Positions 44,767 through 54,910 are shown, numbered from the stretch's first letter. The stretch: DNA of 64,000 nucleotides from Aquitalea pelogenes (GCF_001515305.1 NZ_LNQV01000017.1:1-64000), one strand, 5' to 3'. A program made the numbers and translations. The notes: generated by a model not told the origin, from the letters alone.

Positions 44767-45411
44767 ATGAACAGCGAAACAGCTTCTCATCCCACCCGTA
44801 GCCTGCTGCTGCAACATGGCTTGCAGCACTTGCGTCAGCATGGCCTGCGCCAGTTGACCGTACGGGGCATCTGCCAGCAGGCCGGGGTCAATCCCGGTGG
44901 TTTTGTCTATCACTTTGGCAACCGCCAGCACTATGTCAGCACCCTGCTGGAGCTGTGGTACGCGCCCTTGTACCGGCAATTGCAGGACAGCCTGCAGCAG
45001 CAGGGCGAACCCTTGAGCCGCCTGTCGGCCATGCTGCTGCAGCTGGTGGCTTTTGCCAAAGCCGAGGGCGGGGTGATCAGCCAGTTGCTGCTGGATGCCG
45101 GCGCGGGCGAGGTGGCCGCGGTGGAATTCATCCGCAATCTGGCACCACGTCATCCACAGTTGTTATTGCAATGCCTGAGCGAGGCGCAGCAGGCCGGTCA
45201 GCTGTGTCAGGCACCACCCTTGCACCAGCTGATGTATCTGATGTCGGCACTGGGTTTTCCGGTGTTGTTGCAACAGCTGAGCAGCGGCAAGCACATCCTG
45301 CCCACGCTGCTGGAGCAGGGTTTGGCCAGCTATGCGCTGGAACCGGAACATTTGCAGCAAAGATTGCACTGGGCCCTGAAAGGCCTCAGTGCCAGGGAGC
45401 TGGCGCAATGA
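44767..45411 (+). CDS. TetR-family transcriptional regulator of the export operon
   Basis: This 214-residue TetR-type repressor has an N-terminal helix-turn-helix at about 25-55 (QLTVRGICQQAGVNPGGFVYHFGNRQHYV) and a leucine/glutamine-rich helical ligand-binding domain. It starts 8 bases after a palindromic operator and its stop overlaps the HlyD-type gene by 4 bases, so it probably represses its own operon. The organisation resembles ybiH (cecR)-ybhGFSR of E. coli, where the regulator responds to antibiotics. The inducer here is unknown. Confidence 0.87.
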   Translation: MNSETASHPTRSLLLQHGLQHLRQHGLRQLTVRGICQQAGVNPGGFVYHFGNRQHYVSTLLELWYAPLYRQLQDSLQQQGEPLSRLSAMLLQLVAFAKAEGGVISQLLLDAGAGEVAAVEFIRNLAPRHPQLLLQCLSEAQQAGQLCQAPPLHQLMYLMSALGFPVLLQQLSSGKHILPTLLEQGLASYALEPEHLQQRLHWALKGLSARELAQ

Positions 45412-46385
45412 ACAAGAAACGCATGGTGGCGGGACTGCTGGTGTTGGGGCTGCTGGCCGCAGGTATCTGGCACTGGCAGCAGGGCAAGAATGGTGCTGAG
45501 CTGGTGCTGTCCGGCAATGTGGATATCCGCGAGGTGAATTTGTCTTTCCGCGTGGGTGGCCGCCTGCAGCAAGTGCTGGTGGACGAAGGCGCAACGGTGA
45601 AGGCCGGGCAGATTCTGGCCCGGCTGGACGATGCCCCGCAACGCAATGCCGTGGCCGATGCCGAAGCGGCACTCTCTGCACTCAAGGCCCGGCAGTCGCT
45701 GATGCACCAGGGGTATCGGGCGGAAGATGTGGCACAGGCCCGCGCCACGCTGGATGCCCGCCAGGCCGTGCTGACCGATGCCAATGCTGCCTGGCAGCGG
45801 CAACAGGAACTGGCCGGCAGCGGTGCCGCAGCGGTGAAGGCGCTGGATGCCGCCCGCTCCGCTCGCGAGCAGGCACAAGCGCAGTATCAGGCCGCGCAAC
45901 AGCAATACCAGGCACTGAGCAAGGGCTACCGGCCGCAGGAAGTGGCCGAAGTGGACGCCAATGTGAAACGGGCCGAGGCCCAGCTGGCCAGCGCCAAGTT
46001 GCAACTGGCCGATACCGTGCTGAGTGCACCGTCGGACGGCATCATCCTCACCCGCGTGCTGGAGCCGGGCAGCATGCTGGCCGCCGGAGCCAGCACCTTG
46101 ACCCTGTCGCTCACCCGGCCGGTGTGGGTGCGGGCCTATGTAGGCGAAACCCAGCTGGGCCAGACCCAGCCGGGACGCAAGGTGTGGGTTTATCGCGATG
46201 GCCGCAGCCAGCCCTATGCCGCCGTGGTGGGCTTTGTCTCGCCCACGGCGGAATTCACCCCCAAGAATGTGGAAACCGCCGACCTGCGTACCGCGCAGGT
46301 TTACCGCCTGCGCGTCATCATCTCCCAGCCGGATGCCGCCTTGCGTCAGGGCATGCCGGTGACGGTGAAGCTGGCCCGGCCATGA
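45408..46385 (+). CDS. HlyD/YbhG-type periplasmic adaptor
   Basis: This 325-residue membrane-fusion protein has an N-terminal signal anchor (MVAGLLVLGLLAAGIWHW). The lipoyl half-motif VDIREVNLSFRVGGRLQQVL and VDEGATVKAGQILARLDD come next, then a long coiled-coil hairpin rich in Ala/Gln (about 75-185) and the second lipoyl half LSAPSDGIILTRVLEPGSML. It links the inner-membrane ABC permeases to the outer-membrane factor encoded downstream. It overlaps both neighbours by 4 bases. Confidence 0.9.
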   Translation: MNKKRMVAGLLVLGLLAAGIWHWQQGKNGAELVLSGNVDIREVNLSFRVGGRLQQVLVDEGATVKAGQILARLDDAPQRNAVADAEAALSALKARQSLMHQGYRAEDVAQARATLDARQAVLTDANAAWQRQQELAGSGAAAVKALDAARSAREQAQAQYQAAQQQYQALSKGYRPQEVAEVDANVKRAEAQLASAKLQLADTVLSAPSDGIILTRVLEPGSMLAAGASTLTLSLTRPVWVRAYVGETQLGQTQPGRKVWVYRDGRSQPYAAVVGFVSPTAEFTPKNVETADLRTAQVYRLRVIISQPDAALRQGMPVTVKLARP

Positions 46386-48132
46386 GTACGGCAGACAGCG
46401 ATATCGCCATCCGCCTGCGCGCGCTGGGCCATGCCTTTGCCGGCCGCCCGGCCCTGCATGCGCTGGATGCCGACATCCGCCGTGGCATCATCACCGGGCT
46501 GGTGGGGCCGGATGGTGCCGGCAAGACTACCCTGCTGCGGCTGATGGCCGGCCTGCTCAAGCCTGACAGCGGCAGCTTGCAGGTGGAAGGGCTGGACCCG
46601 GTGACGGCGGGTGACGCACTGCGTACACAACTGGGCTATATGCCGCAAAAATTCGGCCTGTACGAAGACCTTACCGTGCTGGAAAACCTCACCCTGTATG
46701 CCGATCTGCGTGGCGTCACCGGCGCGGTGCGGGAGGAAAGTTTTCAGCGCCTGCTGGCCTTTACCGATCTGGCCCGTTTTACCGAGCGGCTGGCCGGCAA
46801 ATTGTCCGGCGGCATGAAACAGAAACTGGGCCTGGCCTGCACCCTGCTGGGTTCGCCGCGCATCCTGTTGCTGGACGAACCCTGTGTCGGGGTGGACCCC
46901 ATCTCACGCCGCGAGCTGTGGCGCATGGTCAGCAGTCTGGCCGATGGCGGCATGGCGGTGCTGTGGAGTACCTCGTATCTGGACGAGGCCGAGCTGTGCG
47001 GCGAAGTATTGCTGATGCACGAAGGCCGCCTGCAATACAGCGGCAGCCCGCAGGCGCTGATGGACAGCATGCAGGGCCGCAGCCTGCTGTTGCAGGGCAT
47101 TGCCGGCAACCGTCGTCAGGTATTGCGCCGTGCACTGCGTTGCCCGCAGGTGATAGACGGTGCGCTGCAAGGCCACGCGGTGCGGCTGGTGCTGCGCACG
47201 GCAGGCGAGCTGCCGGATCTTGCCAGTCTGGATGCCGGGCCGGATGCCAGCCTGCAGGCGGTCAAACCACGGCTGGAAGATGCCTTCATCGATTTGCTGG
47301 GTGGCGGGCCTGGGGGCGATTCACCGCTGGCCGAACACATGCCGCCAGCGCGATTGCCGGGCGGGGTGGATGCCGACGCCGTCATCGTGGCGGAACAGCT
47401 CACCCGCCGCTTTGGTGATTTTGTCGCCACCGACCATGTGAATTTCCGCATCCGCCGTGGGGAAATCTTCGGCCTGCTCGGCCCCAATGGCGCAGGTAAA
47501 TCCACCACCTTCAAGATGATGTGCGGCCTGTTGCCGGTGAGCAGCGGTGCTGCGCGGGTGATGGGGCTGGACCTGAAAAAATCCGCCAGCCAGGCGCGGC
47601 AGCAAATCGGTTACATGGCGCAGAAATTCGCCCTGTACAGCAACCTCAGCGTGGCGCAGAACCTCGAGTTTTTCTCCGGCATCTACGGCCTGTCCGGTGT
47701 GCGCCAGCGGGAGGCAGTGGCCGACATGGTGCGGGTGTTTGCCTTGCAGCCGTTTCTGGCCATGAATGCCGGCGAACTGCCGCTGGGTTTCAAGCAGCGG
47801 CTGGCACTGGCCTGCGCGCTGATGCACCAGCACCGCTGCTGTTTCTGGACGAACCGACGTCGGGGGTGGACCCGGTCAGCCGCCGCGAATTCTGGAGCCA
47901 TATCAACAGCCTGGTGGACAAGGGCGTCACGGTGATGGTGACCACCCACTTCATGGACGAAGCCGAATATTGCGACCGCATCGGCCTGGTGTATCGCGGC
48001 CGCATGATCGCCAGTGGCACGCCGGATGAACTCAAGGCCATGGTGATCAGTACCGATCTGCCCGACCCCAGTATGGAAGACGCCTTCATCGCGCTGGTGG
48101 AGCGTGACGACCGCTTGCGGGAGGCCACATGA
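46382..48132 (+). pseudogene. YbhF-type tandem ABC ATPase with a single frameshift
   Basis: Two nucleotide-binding domains are fused. The first has Walker A GPDGAGKTTLL, signature LSGGMKQKLGLAC and Walker B ILLLDEPCVGVDP. The second has GPNGAGKSTTFK and LPLGFKQRLALACALMH, then the frame is lost near 47831. Restoring one C (CAC CAG CCA CCG) rejoins LLFLDEPTSGVDPVSRREFW and gives about 583 residues, the length of YbhF. It powers the two permeases downstream. The clean single-base loss suggests a base-calling error. Confidence 0.85.
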
Positions 48133-49253
48133 GTATCAGCCTGCGCCGCCTTGCTGCGCTGTGCCGCAAGGAAAGCTACCAGATCGTGCGCGACCCCAGC
48201 AGCATCCTGATTGCCTTCGTGCTGCCGGTGCTGCTGCTGTTCATCTACGGCTACGGCATCAATCTGGATGCCAACCGGGTGCGTCTGGGCATCGTGCAGC
48301 AGGATGGCGGCGCAGAAGCCAGTCGTCTGGTGCAAACGCTGCAAGCCTCGCCCTATATCGCCGCCAGCTTGTCCACCTCCGAGTCCGCCATGCGTCAGCA
48401 ATTGCAGCTGGGCGAGGTGCGCGGGGTAGTGATTGTGCGCAGCGATTTCTCCGCCAGGGTCAGGCAGGGACAGGGTGCTGCCACCATCCAGTTGCTGACC
48501 GACGGGGCCGAGCCCAATACCGCCAATTTTGTTGCCAGCTATATGCAAGGGGTATTCCAGCTGTGGCTGAACCAGCGCCAGAGCGGCCAGCCGCCAGCGG
48601 CCACGCTGAGCGTGCAGCCGCGTTACTGGTTCAACCCTACTACTGTCAGCCGCAACTATCTGGTGCCCGGTTCCATCTCGGTCATCATGACCATCATCGG
48701 CGCGCTGCTTACCTCGCTGGTGGTGGCGCGCGAGTGGGAGCGCGGCACCATGGAGGCGCTGCTGTCCACCCCTGTCACACGGGCCGAGCTGCTGCTGTCC
48801 AAGATCATCCCCTACTACCTGCTGGGCATGGCCGCCATGAGCATGTGCGTGCTGGTGGCCACGCTGGTGATGGGCGTACCGCTGCGCGGTTCGCTGTGGG
48901 TGCTGTTTGTGGTTACCAGCCTGTTTCTGGGTAGCGCGCTGGGGCTGGGCCTGTTGCTGTCCACCACCACGCGCAACCAGTTCATTGCCGCGCAGTTTGC
49001 GCTGACCGCGGCCTTCCTGCCCGCCATCATGCTGTCCGGCTTTGTTTTTGAAATCCGCAGCATGCCGCTGGCGGTACAGGCGGTGACTTACCTGATTCCG
49101 GCGCGTTATTTTGTCAGCGCCTTGCAGACACTGTTCCAGGCTGGCGAAATCTGGCCGGTATTGCTGATCAACCTGCTGTTTCTGCTGCTGTCCGCCGCCT
49201 TCTGGCTGGGGCTGACCGCCTGGCGGACACCGCGCCGACTGGATGGCAACTGA
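48129..49253 (+). CDS. ABC-2 type permease (YbhS-like)
   Basis: This 374-residue permease has an N-terminal helix (SSILIAFVLPVLLLFIYGYG), a large periplasmic loop to about 170 and five C-terminal helices. These include VMTIIGALLTSLVVAREWERG with the coupling sequence TMEALLSTPVTRAELLLSK typical of ABC-2 exporters. It overlaps the ATPase gene by 4 bases and forms a probable heterodimer with the next permease. Confidence 0.88.
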   Translation: MSISLRRLAALCRKESYQIVRDPSSILIAFVLPVLLLFIYGYGINLDANRVRLGIVQQDGGAEASRLVQTLQASPYIAASLSTSESAMRQQLQLGEVRGVVIVRSDFSARVRQGQGAATIQLLTDGAEPNTANFVASYMQGVFQLWLNQRQSGQPPAATLSVQPRYWFNPTTVSRNYLVPGSISVIMTIIGALLTSLVVAREWERGTMEALLSTPVTRAELLLSKIIPYYLLGMAAMSMCVLVATLVMGVPLRGSLWVLFVVTSLFLGSALGLGLLLSTTTRNQFIAAQFALTAAFLPAIMLSGFVFEIRSMPLAVQAVTYLIPARYFVSALQTLFQAGEIWPVLLINLLFLLLSAAFWLGLTAWRTPRRLDGN

Positions 49254-49254
49254 G

Positions 49255-50352
49255 ATGTGGCAACGTCTGCTCACCCTCATCCGCAAGGAAATGCAGGCGC
49301 TGTTGCGCACGCCGCAAAGCCGCCGCCTGCTGATCGCTCCGGTGCTACTGCAACTGCTGCTGTTTCCGTTTGCCGCCACGCTGGAAGTGAAAAACAGCAC
49401 ACTGGCGGTGTTCAATCAGGATGGCGGTGCCGCATCCATCGAGCTGGTGCAGCGGCTGGCCGCTACCCAGGCCTTTCCGCACGTGCTGATGCTGCACAGC
49501 CAGCAAGACATGCAGCAGGTGATAGACCGCCAGCAGGCCTTGCTGGCCATCAGCCTGCCGCAGGATTTCTCGCGCCGCCTTGCCAGCGGCCAGGGGGTGA
49601 CGGCGCAGGCCATCATTGATGGCCGACGCAGCAACAGCGCGCAGATTGCCTATGGCTACGCGCTGCAAGTGGTGCAGCAGTTCGCCGCCGAGCGCAGCCG
49701 GCAAGCCGCACCGGCGCGGCTGCTGGTACAAAACCTGTACAACCCCAATCTGGAATACCGCTGGTTCGTGCTGCCCAGTCTGGTGGCCATCATCACCACC
49801 ATCGGCTGCCTGATGGTGACTGCGCTGTCGCTGGCACGTGAGCGTGAAGAAGGCACCTTCGAACAGCTGCTGGTGTCGCCGCTGACCCCGGCCTACATCA
49901 TGGCCGGCAAGGCGCTGCCCGGCATGCTGGTGGCGCTGGTGCAGGGCTGCATCATTGCCGCGGCGGCGGTATGGGTGTATCAGGTGCCGTTCAGCGGCAC
50001 GGTGGGGCTGCTGATTGTGTCCATGCTGTGCTACGGGCTGTCGCTGGTGGGTTTCGGCCTGCTGATTTCCGCTCTCAGCAGCAATCAGCAGCAGGCTTTT
50101 CTTGGCTCGTTTGCCTTCATGTCGCCCGCGGTCATCCTGTCCGGCTACATGGCCCCGGTGGAAAACATGCCGCTGCCGTTGCGTATGGTCAGCGCGGTGG
50201 ACCCGCTCACCCACTTCATCGTCATCGTCAAGGGCATCTTCCTGAAGGGTTATGGCCTGGCGGAGGCCTGGCCACACCTGTGGCCCTTGCTGGCCATTGC
50301 CGCCGGTACCCTGTTGCTGGCCTACCGGATGTTCCTGCAGAGGAGTCACTGA
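49255..50352 (+). CDS. ABC-2 type permease (YbhR-like)
   Basis: This 365-residue partner permease has LLTLIRKEMQALLRTPQSRRLL at its start and a first helix LIAPVLLQLLLFPFAATLEV. A periplasmic domain follows, then the exporter signature LAREREEGTFEQLLVSPLTP and four to five terminal helices. I chose the ATG at 49255, 2 bases after the preceding stop, over the ATG at 49243. Its stop overlaps the outer-membrane-factor start (TGATG). Confidence 0.88.
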   Translation: MWQRLLTLIRKEMQALLRTPQSRRLLIAPVLLQLLLFPFAATLEVKNSTLAVFNQDGGAASIELVQRLAATQAFPHVLMLHSQQDMQQVIDRQQALLAISLPQDFSRRLASGQGVTAQAIIDGRRSNSAQIAYGYALQVVQQFAAERSRQAAPARLLVQNLYNPNLEYRWFVLPSLVAIITTIGCLMVTALSLAREREEGTFEQLLVSPLTPAYIMAGKALPGMLVALVQGCIIAAAAVWVYQVPFSGTVGLLIVSMLCYGLSLVGFGLLISALSSNQQQAFLGSFAFMSPAVILSGYMAPVENMPLPLRMVSAVDPLTHFIVIVKGIFLKGYGLAEAWPHLWPLLAIAAGTLLLAYRMFLQRSH

Positions 50353-51762
50353 TGTCACACCGTATCCTCTTCCCTTTGCTCTGTCCCTGGCTGGCGCTGG
50401 CGCTCACCGCCTGCGCGTCGGCCCGGATTACCACGCGCCGCAAACCACCTTGCCGGCGCAGTACCAATATCAGGCAGGCAGCAATCAGCCGCAGTTGCAG
50501 CGCTGGTGGACGGTGTTTGATGACGCCGCGCTCAGCCAACTGGTGGAGCAGGCCTTGCAGTCCAGCCCGGATCTGGCCCAGGCAGATGCCCGCGTGCGGC
50601 AGGCACGAGCCAGCCTGGGTGTGGTGGACAGTGCGCTGTGGCCGCAACTGAATGCCGGTGCGCGCAGCGGGCGCGACCAGTTCAGCCGCAATAGCGAAAA
50701 TTTTGCCAACATCCCGTTTGCCAATCCGCGCACCGGCTTTAACGACCAGCGCCTGCAACTGGATGCCAGCTGGGAAATCGACCTGTTCGGCCATACTGCG
50801 CGCAGCCGCGAAGCTGCCAGCGCTCGGCTGGACAGCATGCAGGAACAGCAGGCCGATGTGGCGCTGCGGGTGGCGGCGGAAGTGGCACGCAATGTGATTG
50901 ATTACCGTGGCTGGGTGGCGCGCCAGCGCAATCTGGAAAACCAGCTGGCAGCGGCGCGGGAAAACCTGCGCTTGATTGTGCTGCAACGTCAGGCTGGGGA
51001 GATTTCCGACAGCGAGCTCAACCAGGCCAGTGCGGCTGTAGCCAGCCTGCAAGCGGCGCTGCCAGCCCTGCAAACCGCACAAGGTGCCGCCGTGGCCGCC
51101 CTCAGCGTATTGCTGGACCAGTCCCAGTCCCAGTTGCTGGCCACGCTGGCAGCGGAACGGCCCATCCCTGCCACGCTCACGCAGGCACCGGTGGGCATGC
51201 CGGCTGACTTGTTGCGGCGGCGGGCGGATATCCGTCAGGCCGAGCGCGAACTGGCGGCGGCCACGGCCGATATCGGCGTGGCGGTGGCCGAACAATATCC
51301 ACGGCTGGTGCTGGTGGGCAGTGGTGGCTGGGATTCCATCCACGAAGGCAGTCTCACGGCCGCCGCCAGTCGCTTCTGGAATGTCGGCCCGCAACTGAGT
51401 CTGCCCCTGTTTACCGGCGGACGGCTGAAAAACCAGGTGACAGCGCGTGAAGCGGCGCGGGATGCGGCGCTGGCGGTGTATCGGCAAAAGTGCTGACGGC
51501 GCTGGCCGATACCGAAACCGCCTTGCTGCGCTACCAGCAGGAAGCTCAGCGGCAGCAGGCGCTGCAAAGCGCTCTGCAGCTTGCCGGGCGGCAGCTGGAG
51601 ATTGCCCGCCAGCGCTATCACGTAGGCGAGGCGGCACAAACCGAGGTATTGGCGCAACAACAGGCCGAGGCACAGCAGCGCGAAGCCTGGCTGGCATCGC
51701 GTCAGGCACAGGCAGAAAACCTGGTGGCGCTGTTCAAGACCCTGGGTGGGGATGTCAGATAA
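50352..51762 (+). pseudogene. NodT-type outer-membrane factor lipoprotein with two frameshifts
   Basis: The start MSHRILFPLLCPWLALALTAC contains a lipobox. The following AVGPDYHAPQ is reached only if one G is restored near 50418. A second loss near 51490 (AAAGTG for AAAGGTG) interrupts VYRQKVLTALADTETALLRY. With both repaired the protein is about 470 residues, with the duplicated TolC-like coiled-coil/barrel repeats (ELAAATADIGVAVAEQYPRL, the LFTGGRLKNQV strand). It is the outer-membrane exit of the HlyD/ABC-2 system and the last gene of that operon. Confidence 0.85.
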
Positions 51763-51811
51763 GCCTCCCGGCTGGTGGCCGGGAAGTGGGTGCTAATGCT
51801 GGAAAAATGAT

Positions 51812-52261
51812 TCAGGCCGCCACACAGGCCGGACGCTGGTAATAATTGTCGTACTGTCCGTCCGCTTGCAGCACAAAGCCCTGCCGCTGGTAAAAACCAT
51901 TGGCGCGGCTGCCTTTCAGCACTTCCACCTGCACCGGCAGGCCCTGCTCGTCGGCTTCGGCCAGCAAGGCCTGCAATACCTGGCTGCCCAGCCCACGGCC
52001 ATGCCAGGCCGGTTGCAGATAGAACTGGTCGATCAGCAGCCCATCTTCGGCTGGCTTGAGCGAAACACAGCCGACACGCTGGCCATTCACCACGATGTGA
52101 CGACAGTATTCCGGCTGGAAATGATCGGCAAAGCGCTGGCGGGCCCGCACCGGATCGTAACGTCCCAGTGCTTCCAGACTTACCCGCAAGGCCCGCAGAC
52201 GCAGTGCCAGCAAGGCATCGAAATCGGCCGCGGAGGCCGGTGCGAAAGCAAAATCAATCAT
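51812..52261 (-). CDS. GNAT-family N-acetyltransferase
   Basis: This 149-residue acetyltransferase begins MIDFAFAPASAADFDALLAL. LLIDQFYLQPAWHGRGLGSQ contains the acetyl-CoA loop HGRGLGS, and VLKGSRANGFYQRQGFVLQ near the end is typical. The ATG at 52261 is best spaced from AGGAG; GTG at 52267 and ATG at 52264 are alternatives. The substrate is unknown. It is convergent with the export operon. Confidence 0.83.
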   Translation of the reverse strand: MIDFAFAPASAADFDALLALRLRALRVSLEALGRYDPVRARQRFADHFQPEYCRHIVVNGQRVGCVSLKPAEDGLLIDQFYLQPAWHGRGLGSQVLQALLAEADEQGLPVQVEVLKGSRANGFYQRQGFVLQADGQYDNYYQRPACVAA

Positions 52262-52320
52262 CATCACTCCTGACGGCTGCTTGGACTGCGGTTTGAGGGG
52301 GCTGACAGCAGAGAACGGCT

Positions 52321-52935
52321 TCAGTCGAACAAGGCCGCCATCTGACGGGCGGCGGCGGCGGGGTCGGGGGCGTCGAACAGGCCGCCAATCACTGCAATGG
52401 CACTGGCACCGGCAGCCACCACTTCAGCCGCATTTTCCGGGGTGATGCCGCCAATGGCGACCGATGGCAGGCCCAGCTTTTTTGCTTCGGCAAACAGCGA
52501 CAGCGGTGCTGCCACGGCATGCGGTTTGGTACGGGAAGGAAACACCGCGCCAAAAGCCACATAGCTGGCACCGTCGCGCGCGGCCTGTTCGGCCAGGCGG
52601 ATGTCGTTGTAGCAGGACACGCCGATGATGGCATCCGCGCCCAGTACTGCACGGGCGTCGGCCACCGAGCCATCGGTCTTGCCCAGGTGCACGCCATCGG
52701 CCTGTACCGCGCGTGCCAGGGTGACGTCGTCGTTGATCAGGAACAGCACCTGGCGGCTCTTGCACAGGCTGGCCAGCAAGCTGGCCTGACGCAGGCGGCG
52801 CACGGTGTTGTCGCTCTTGTTGCGGTATTGCAGGATGGCCACGCCGTTATCCAGCACGCGGCTGACCTTGGCCAGCAATTGCTCGCTGTCTTCTGCCTCC
52901 GGCGATACCGCATACAAGCCCTTAATCACTGTCAC
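52321..52935 (-). CDS. thiE: Thiamine-phosphate synthase ThiE
   Basis: This 204-residue TIM-barrel enzyme joins HMP diphosphate and HET phosphate to thiamine phosphate. Conserved blocks are ILQYRNKSDN, FLINDDVTLARAVQADGVHL (Mg-binding DD and HLG), IIGVSCYN, YVAFGAVFPSRTKP and VAIGGITPENAAEV. It overlaps thiD by 14 bases. Together with thiC they supply the pyrimidine branch and the coupling step. Confidence 0.93.
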   Translation of the reverse strand: MTVIKGLYAVSPEAEDSEQLLAKVSRVLDNGVAILQYRNKSDNTVRRLRQASLLASLCKSRQVLFLINDDVTLARAVQADGVHLGKTDGSVADARAVLGADAIIGVSCYNDIRLAEQAARDGASYVAFGAVFPSRTKPHAVAAPLSLFAEAKKLGLPSVAIGGITPENAAEVVAAGASAIAVIGGLFDAPDPAAAARQMAALFD

Positions 52936-53761
52936 CCTCTGCTCCTTCTTCTTCGCGGGCCCAGAACATCCGGTCCGGGATGTATTGGCCCATGCCGGGG
53001 CGGAAACCCGCCACCAGGCTTTGATAGGTATATTCCTGTGCTTCGCGTACCGCTTCGGGCAGCATCAGCCCGGTGGCCAGCATGCCGGCAATGGCCGAGG
53101 CCAGCGTGCAGCCCGAGCCATGATAGCTGCCCGGCAAGCGCTCCCAGCGGTCGGCACGCACCACGCCATTGGGACTGTACAGACTGTTTATGACTTCTTT
53201 GGTATTTTCGTGCGTGCCGGTAATCAATACATGCGGGCAGCCCAGTGCCAGCAGCCGTTTGGCACACTCGTCCAGGCTCAGTTCCTCGTCCTCGTCCGGG
53301 TCGTTCATCGCCAGCCGGCGGGCTTCCATGCTGTTGGGGGTGATGATGGACACCTGTGGAATCAGCAAGTCGCGCATGGCGGCAATCAGGTCGTCATCGG
53401 CCAGTTCGTGGCCGCCACCGCTGCGCAGCACCGGGTCCAGCACCACCGGCACGTCCGGATAGTCGGCAATCAGCTGTGCCACCACGGCCACGTTTTCCAC
53501 GCTGCCCAGCATGCCGATCTTGAACACCAGCACCGGGATGTCTTCTAGCAGGAAGCGCGCCTGGTCGTTCACCATGTCGGCATCCAGCACCATGAAGTCG
53601 TCCACGCCCACCGTGTCCTGCACGGTAATGGCGGTAATCACGGACAAGGGGTGGCAACCCAGGCTGGCCAGGGTGAGAATGTCGGCCTGGATACCGGCGC
53701 CGCCGGAAGGGTCGGAACCAGCCAGGGTGAGTACTGCTGGTGGAGGGGGCAATGTGGACAA
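52922..53761 (-). CDS. thiD: Hydroxymethylpyrimidine/phosphomethylpyrimidine kinase ThiD
   Basis: This ribokinase-fold enzyme of 279 residues phosphorylates HMP and HMP-P. LTLAGSDPSGGAGIQADI, TAITVQDTVGV, VVLDPVLRSGGGHEL and SYHGSGCTLASAIAG (anion hole and catalytic Asp region) are intact. I chose the TTG at 53761, which follows GAGG and lies just before the conserved start; a frame continues to 53797 without a clear site. No Thi-box is evident upstream, so only thiC seems riboswitch-controlled here. Confidence 0.92.
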   Translation of the reverse strand: MSTLPPPPAVLTLAGSDPSGGAGIQADILTLASLGCHPLSVITAITVQDTVGVDDFMVLDADMVNDQARFLLEDIPVLVFKIGMLGSVENVAVVAQLIADYPDVPVVLDPVLRSGGGHELADDDLIAAMRDLLIPQVSIITPNSMEARRLAMNDPDEDEELSLDECAKRLLALGCPHVLITGTHENTKEVINSLYSPNGVVRADRWERLPGSYHGSGCTLASAIAGMLATGLMLPEAVREAQEYTYQSLVAGFRPGMGQYIPDRMFWAREEEGAEGDSD

Positions 53762-53834
53762 GGCGGTAACCTCTTTGGTCAGATCGTGCGGCAGCAATTA
53801 GAATGCCTATTTTAACCGAGCTTGGAATAAACGT

Positions 53835-53999
53835 ATGCGCACCTGGATGTGTCTGATTTGCGGTTTCATCTACGACGAAGAAGCCGGGCGGCCGGAAGAC
53901 GGCATCGCGCCGGGAACTCCGTGGGAAGATGTCCCGCCCAACTGGACCTGTCCCGATTGCGATGCCCGCAAGGACGATTTCGAAATGGTGGAAATCTGA
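53835..53999 (+). CDS. Rubredoxin
   Basis: This 54-residue rubredoxin has the iron-binding pairs C6-LI-C9-G and C39-PD-C42, and the usual MRTWMCLICGFIYDEEAGRP and WEDVPPNWTCPDC surroundings. It carries single electrons to oxygenases or oxidative-stress enzymes; the partner is not in the window. GGAATAAACGT precedes the ATG. It is divergent from thiD and lies 51 bases before the M48 protease gene. Confidence 0.95.
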   Translation: MRTWMCLICGFIYDEEAGRPEDGIAPGTPWEDVPPNWTCPDCDARKDDFEMVEI

Positions 54000-54050
54000 G
54001 CTGGCGGCACGCATGCACTCACGGCCCAAGGCCGTGGCAAGGAATGTGGC

Positions 54051-54869
54051 ATGAATCAAGTTTGCAGAAAAGTCTTTTCCCACGCAGCGCTACTGCTGGC
54101 ACTGGTGGGCTGTGCCCAGGTCAACACCACCAATAGCGGTGTGGTGGGCATCAACCGCAGCCAGAGCATGTGGCTGAGCGCGCAGGAGGTGGAGCAGTCC
54201 TCGGCCAAATCCTACGCTGGGCAGCTCAGCCAGGCACGCAGTGCGGGCAAACTCAATACCGACAAAGTACTGACTGCCCGGGTAAAACGGGTGGCGCAGC
54301 GGCTGATTGCCCAGACGCCGGTATTCCGTCCGGATGCCGCCAACTGGAAGTGGGAAGTCAATGTGGCGCAGACGCCGGAGCTGAACGCCTACGCCATGGC
54401 CGGCGGCAAGATCATGGTGTATTCCGGCCTGGTGACACGCTTGCAGCTGACGGATGACGAAATGGCAGCGGTGATCGGCCATGAAATCGCCCATGCGCTG
54501 CGCGAACACAGCCGGGAAACCCTGAGCCAGGCCTATGCCCAGCAGATGGGCCTGTCGGTAGTGGGTTCGCTGGCCGGGCTCAGCCAGAGCCAGCTCAACC
54601 TGGCCGGCATGGTGACGGATGTCACGCTGAGCAAGCCGCACAGCCGCACCATGGAATCCGAAGCCGACATCATTGGCCTGGAGCTGATGGCGCGCGCCGG
54701 TTACAACCCCAATGCCGCAGTGAATGTATGGAACAAGATGATGAGCGCCGGTGGCGGCAGCGGGCCGGAATTCCTCTCCACCCACCCGTCCGGGCCCACG
54801 CGCATCAGCGACTTGCAGGCGCACATTCCGCAAGTCATGCCTTTGTATCTGCAAGCAAAACGCGGTTGA
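54051..54869 (+). CDS. M48-family periplasmic metalloprotease lipoprotein
   Basis: This 272-residue lipoprotein has lipobox LVGC with C21. The zinc motif is H144-EIA-H148 and the third ligand lies in SEAD near 203-206, as in LoiP/YcaL-type outer-membrane-associated proteases that act in envelope quality control. LSTHPSGPTRISDLQ is the usual C-terminal substrate-groove segment. A perfect parS sequence begins 7 bases after its stop. Confidence 0.9.
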   Translation: MNQVCRKVFSHAALLLALVGCAQVNTTNSGVVGINRSQSMWLSAQEVEQSSAKSYAGQLSQARSAGKLNTDKVLTARVKRVAQRLIAQTPVFRPDAANWKWEVNVAQTPELNAYAMAGGKIMVYSGLVTRLQLTDDEMAAVIGHEIAHALREHSRETLSQAYAQQMGLSVVGSLAGLSQSQLNLAGMVTDVTLSKPHSRTMESEADIIGLELMARAGYNPNAAVNVWNKMMSAGGGSGPEFLSTHPSGPTRISDLQAHIPQVMPLYLQAKRG

Positions 54870-54875
54870 GCACGC

Positions 54876-54891
54876 TGTTTCACGTGAAACA
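54876..54891. promoter_or_regulatory. parS ParB-binding site 4, perfect consensus
   Basis: TGTTTCACGTGAAACA is identical to the bacterial parS consensus. The palindrome extends to 20 bp (54874-54893). It is intergenic, between the M48 protease and hemJ genes. Confidence 0.88.
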
Positions 54892-54910
54892 GCCTCCGGC
54901 AATCGCCTGA

